Positions 62,097-64,000 of a stretch of 64,000 bases of DNA are shown in pieces. The notes below the pieces were generated by a model. The model saw nothing but the letters and a program-made list of their open reading frames with translations, made no database searches and had not been told where the DNA came from. Where the stretch lies: positions 310,001-374,000 of the forward strand of contig NZ_CP188258.1 in NCBI RefSeq assembly GCF_049994905.1, read 5' to 3'. The position numbers were made by a program, and so were the translations under genes. The number at the start of each line of letters is the position of its first letter. The stretch's first letter is position 1. Source of the DNA: Diaminobutyricibacter sp049994905. GTDB taxonomy: Bacteria; Actinomycetota; Actinomycetes; Actinomycetales; Microbacteriaceae.

Positions 62097-62963
62097 ATGA
62101 CCACGCCAGCCGCACCGCGCCGCAACGCCTCCGGACTCGCCCGCGACATCGAGATCCTGGACCTTCTCGGTGGTCCCGAAGCTGCCCAGAACCGCGGACT
62201 CGGGGTTGTCCGTGTGGCGCAACTCACCGGCCGCGACAAGGCTGTCGTCTCACGGTCGCTCGCAACGCTCGCCGATGCGGGAATCCTCGACCGCGACGAG
62301 GCGAGTCTCACCTACCGGCTCGGATCCCGTCTGTACGCACTTGCGGCTCGAACCAGCGAGAGCAGGCTGGTCTCCGAGTCGCGTCCCTACCTGCGGAAGA
62401 TCGCGCAGTCGACGCGCGAGACCACACACCTCTGCGTGCTGCGCGGCGGCAACGTTCTCACGGTGCTCAGCGAACTGAGCCCCCACGAATTCCGCACGAC
62501 GGGCTGGGAGGGGATCACAACGGCGGCCTGGCGCACACCGTCGGGGCGGGTTCTTCTCAGCGACTGGGATCGGACGTCGCTCTCCCGGTGGTACCAGGAG
62601 CACGGCAGCGACCTGCCGATCGTCGGCCCGACCGACCCGATCATGGCAGCAGCCGGCTTCTCGGTGCTGAGCTCGCCACCAGAAGACAAGGCGATCGTGC
62701 GCGACTTCGACACTCTGCTCGACGAGCTGGCGCGCATCCGTGCCCGCGGCTACGCGACGCTCGACGAAGAGCTCGAGGTCGGAGTCGTCGGTGCGTCCGC
62801 ACCCGTTCGCGACCTCAACGGTCGAACTGTGGCAGCCATCAACGTGAGCGCACCCAAGAGCCGCATCGGCGACCGCCTGGAAGGACTCGGACGCTACGTC
62901 GCAGCCGCCGCCGACGAACTCTCACGCAAACTCGGCGCCGAGAGCGATCGCGACCCCGCCTGA
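62097..62963 (+). CDS. IclR-family transcriptional regulator
   Basis: A 288-residue regulator: an N-terminal winged helix (VRVAQLTGRDKAVVSRSLATLADAGIL) and a C-terminal IclR effector domain (TTAAWRTPSGRVLLSDW, LARIRARGYATLDEELEVGVVGASAPVRD). It is divergent from the ten-gene operon and most likely its local regulator. The frame extends upstream antisense to the permease; ATG 62097 is supported by the promoter spacing. Confidence 0.9.
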   Translation: MTTPAAPRRNASGLARDIEILDLLGGPEAAQNRGLGVVRVAQLTGRDKAVVSRSLATLADAGILDRDEASLTYRLGSRLYALAARTSESRLVSESRPYLRKIAQSTRETTHLCVLRGGNVLTVLSELSPHEFRTTGWEGITTAAWRTPSGRVLLSDWDRTSLSRWYQEHGSDLPIVGPTDPIMAAAGFSVLSSPPEDKAIVRDFDTLLDELARIRARGYATLDEELEVGVVGASAPVRDLNGRTVAAINVSAPKSRIGDRLEGLGRYVAAAADELSRKLGAESDRDPA

Positions 62964-63218
62964 AACCAGCCGGACGGGTCAAGGGCCGGGGCGAGACGGA
63001 TGGCGGTGGTTGCTCAGCATTGACTTCCCTGGAGCACCCAATTGAGTGGGTTCATTCAGCCAGTAGACACCGCCCCCGGCCGCCAGCGCTAGGGCTTCAC
63101 AGATCGCTACGAATGGAGCGGGGCGGTCCCGTGCGGGCGATAGGGGCACGACGCGGCTGTGAATTCAATCCCTGTCTGGCCGCCCGGCGAAAAGCTAACC
63201 TCTCCCCAGGAGGCACAG

Positions 63219-63506
63219 GTGAACATCCAGGAACGGCAGGCGGCGACCGCGGCAGTCGAAGCATTCCGGCTGCAAAATCACTCCGTCTCCGCAGCGCACA
63301 AATCCCATTACGTGGTCGGAGCGTTGGGCCGCGAGTTCATCGTCTCGGATGAGATGGCACAGATCTTCCTCCGCCAAGTCGAACGAGTGCTCGAAGTTGA
63401 CGAATCCGCCTTGGTCGTCCTCAGACACCGCGACGGTGTCGAGTTGCTGCTTATCACCGACGACAACTCATTCACGATCCGTCCCGTACGAATGCCGCTG
63501 GACTAA
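63219..63506 (+). CDS. small conserved-looking protein of unknown function
   Basis: A 95-residue acidic protein without signal peptide or membrane helix, starting at GTG 63219 with GGAGG six bases upstream. The pattern of short beta strands (HYVVGALGREFIVS, ALVVLRHRDGVELLLITDD) and a helix (EMAQIFLRQVERVLEV) suggests a compact alpha/beta fold. The family is not recognised. Codon use looks genuine. Confidence 0.6.
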   Translation: MNIQERQAATAAVEAFRLQNHSVSAAHKSHYVVGALGREFIVSDEMAQIFLRQVERVLEVDESALVVLRHRDGVELLLITDDNSFTIRPVRMPLD

Positions 63507-63885
63507 CAGCGGCACAGTCCCTGACGGGGAACGCCTCGACGGTGACGCTCAGGCGTTGCCGTCAGTTGCGAACGGGCGGGGAGAGCGTGTCGGCGGTCGT
63601 TGATCGCCCCCATTCGAGACCTGAGGCGTCGATGACTATCTTGGGCTTCGTCGCCACCCGATGATCGGCCACGGCACGCCAAGAACGCAGACCGCGCGGA
63701 GCCAATGAACGACTTGTCGGGCTGATACTCCTAGCCCAGCACCTGCTTGCCGAACCGTTCACCAACCCGGACGGATCCGAGGGAAGAGACGCGCTACGCG
63801 CGCCAGCGCCGGCTGCTTCTGGGCACGGACTCGTCCACGTAACCGACCGTGCAGAACCTCACTCTCTCGCGGGAGGGAGGTCTCG
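63507..63885. other. gene-poor stretch with a possible LacI-like remnant
   Basis: No intact gene is supported. On the minus strand, reading from about 63730 down, a frame gives EYQPDKSFIGSARSAFLA, which resembles the C-terminal QPDK-x-IG motif of LacI regulators; no start and no other LacI motif is seen, so it may be a decayed fragment or chance. Confidence 0.25.
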
Positions 63886-64000
63886 TCAGTTCGTCGCTTC
63901 GGCTTCGGCGCGCTGCATAAGCATGGCGCGCCAGTCGGCGGGCAGTCGGCTCGCCGGACCGGGAACGCCTTGCTCGTCCGGGTGGCTCGACGGGGGCGCG
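63886..64000 (-). CDS. C-terminus of an unidentified gene (partial)
   Basis: A minus-strand frame enters from the right edge and ends at TGA 63888-63886, giving about 38 residues ending in PADWRAMLMQRAEAEATN. Codon third positions are mostly G or C and the frame is open to the edge. Too little is present to name it. Confidence 0.4.
   Translation of the reverse strand, partial: APPSSHPDEQGVPGPASRLPADWRAMLMQRAEAEATN

Noticed and set aside
63562..63765. 67-residue minus-strand ORF as a transposase fragment
   Set aside because: No DDE, HTH or other transposase motif and no inverted repeats are seen; the only resemblance is a LacI-like motif in another frame.

Overview
The window is high-GC DNA with dense gene packing, many 1-4 base start/stop overlaps, GTG and TTG starts, and several promoters that put the start codon only 6-7 bases after a TANNNT box (probably leaderless mRNAs). 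Together with an LCP cell-wall protein, an OleBC fusion and the high-GC codon use, this points to an actinobacterium, most likely of the Microbacteriaceae. That placement is inference from gene style; no rRNA or other strong marker is present.

Layout. (1) 1-8.9 kb: an L-rhamnose/rhamnoside utilisation locus. It holds the tail of a sugar ABC permease, a cytoplasmic GH78 alpha-L-rhamnosidase, L-rhamnose isomerase, a rhamnulose-1-phosphate aldolase/dehydrogenase fusion, a possible 33-residue mini-ORF, rhamnulokinase, a convergent L-rhamnose mutarotase and a divergent LacI regulator with two candidate operators. (2) 8.9-32.5 kb: mostly chromosomal housekeeping and accessory genes. These include MarR plus MFS exporter, lipoate ligase, two GNATs, an orphan DNA methyltransferase, a PAP2 phosphatase, a LacI regulator, a DHA2 exporter, an amidase-like lipoprotein, pgm, pheA, a diacylglycerol-kinase-like gene, serS, a HAD phosphatase, an LCP protein and a 968-residue secreted repeat protein. 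A gene-free stretch at 21.15-21.63 kb is packed with inverted and direct repeats. (3) 32.66-43.39 kb: a genomic island in the 3' end of a tRNA-Ser(UGA) gene, bounded by perfect 26-bp direct repeats. Its cargo is an AlbA/ATPase-type protein and a LacI-controlled glycan operon (GH2, ABC binding protein, two permeases, GH127 beta-L-arabinofuranosidase). No integrase is visible. (4) 43.5-48.2 kb: oleA, oleBC and oleD, the long-chain olefin (beta-lactone) pathway. (5) 48.4-51.7 kb: MarR, flavin reductase, SnoaL-like protein, PPOX protein and a stand-alone LigD polymerase domain. (6) 51.7-63 kb: a ten-gene leftward operon divergent from an IclR regulator. It encodes a complete OpuC-type ABC importer, then a formaldehyde-activating-enzyme homologue, a beta-hydroxyacid dehydrogenase, an aldehyde dehydrogenase, an SDR, an AGPS-like flavoprotein and an FGGY kinase. 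The substrate is unknown.

How the parts work together. In the rhamnose locus, rhamnosides are probably imported intact and cut inside the cell; free rhamnose is epimerised, isomerised, phosphorylated and cleaved to DHAP and lactaldehyde, and the dehydrogenase domain then oxidises lactaldehyde. The island repeats the import-then-hydrolyse plan for a beta-L-arabinofuranose-containing glycan; its ABC genes lack an ATPase, so a shared chromosomal ATPase is presumably used. The last operon is the most unusual system: osmolyte-type uptake linked to oxidation, C1 handling and a sugar-type kinase.
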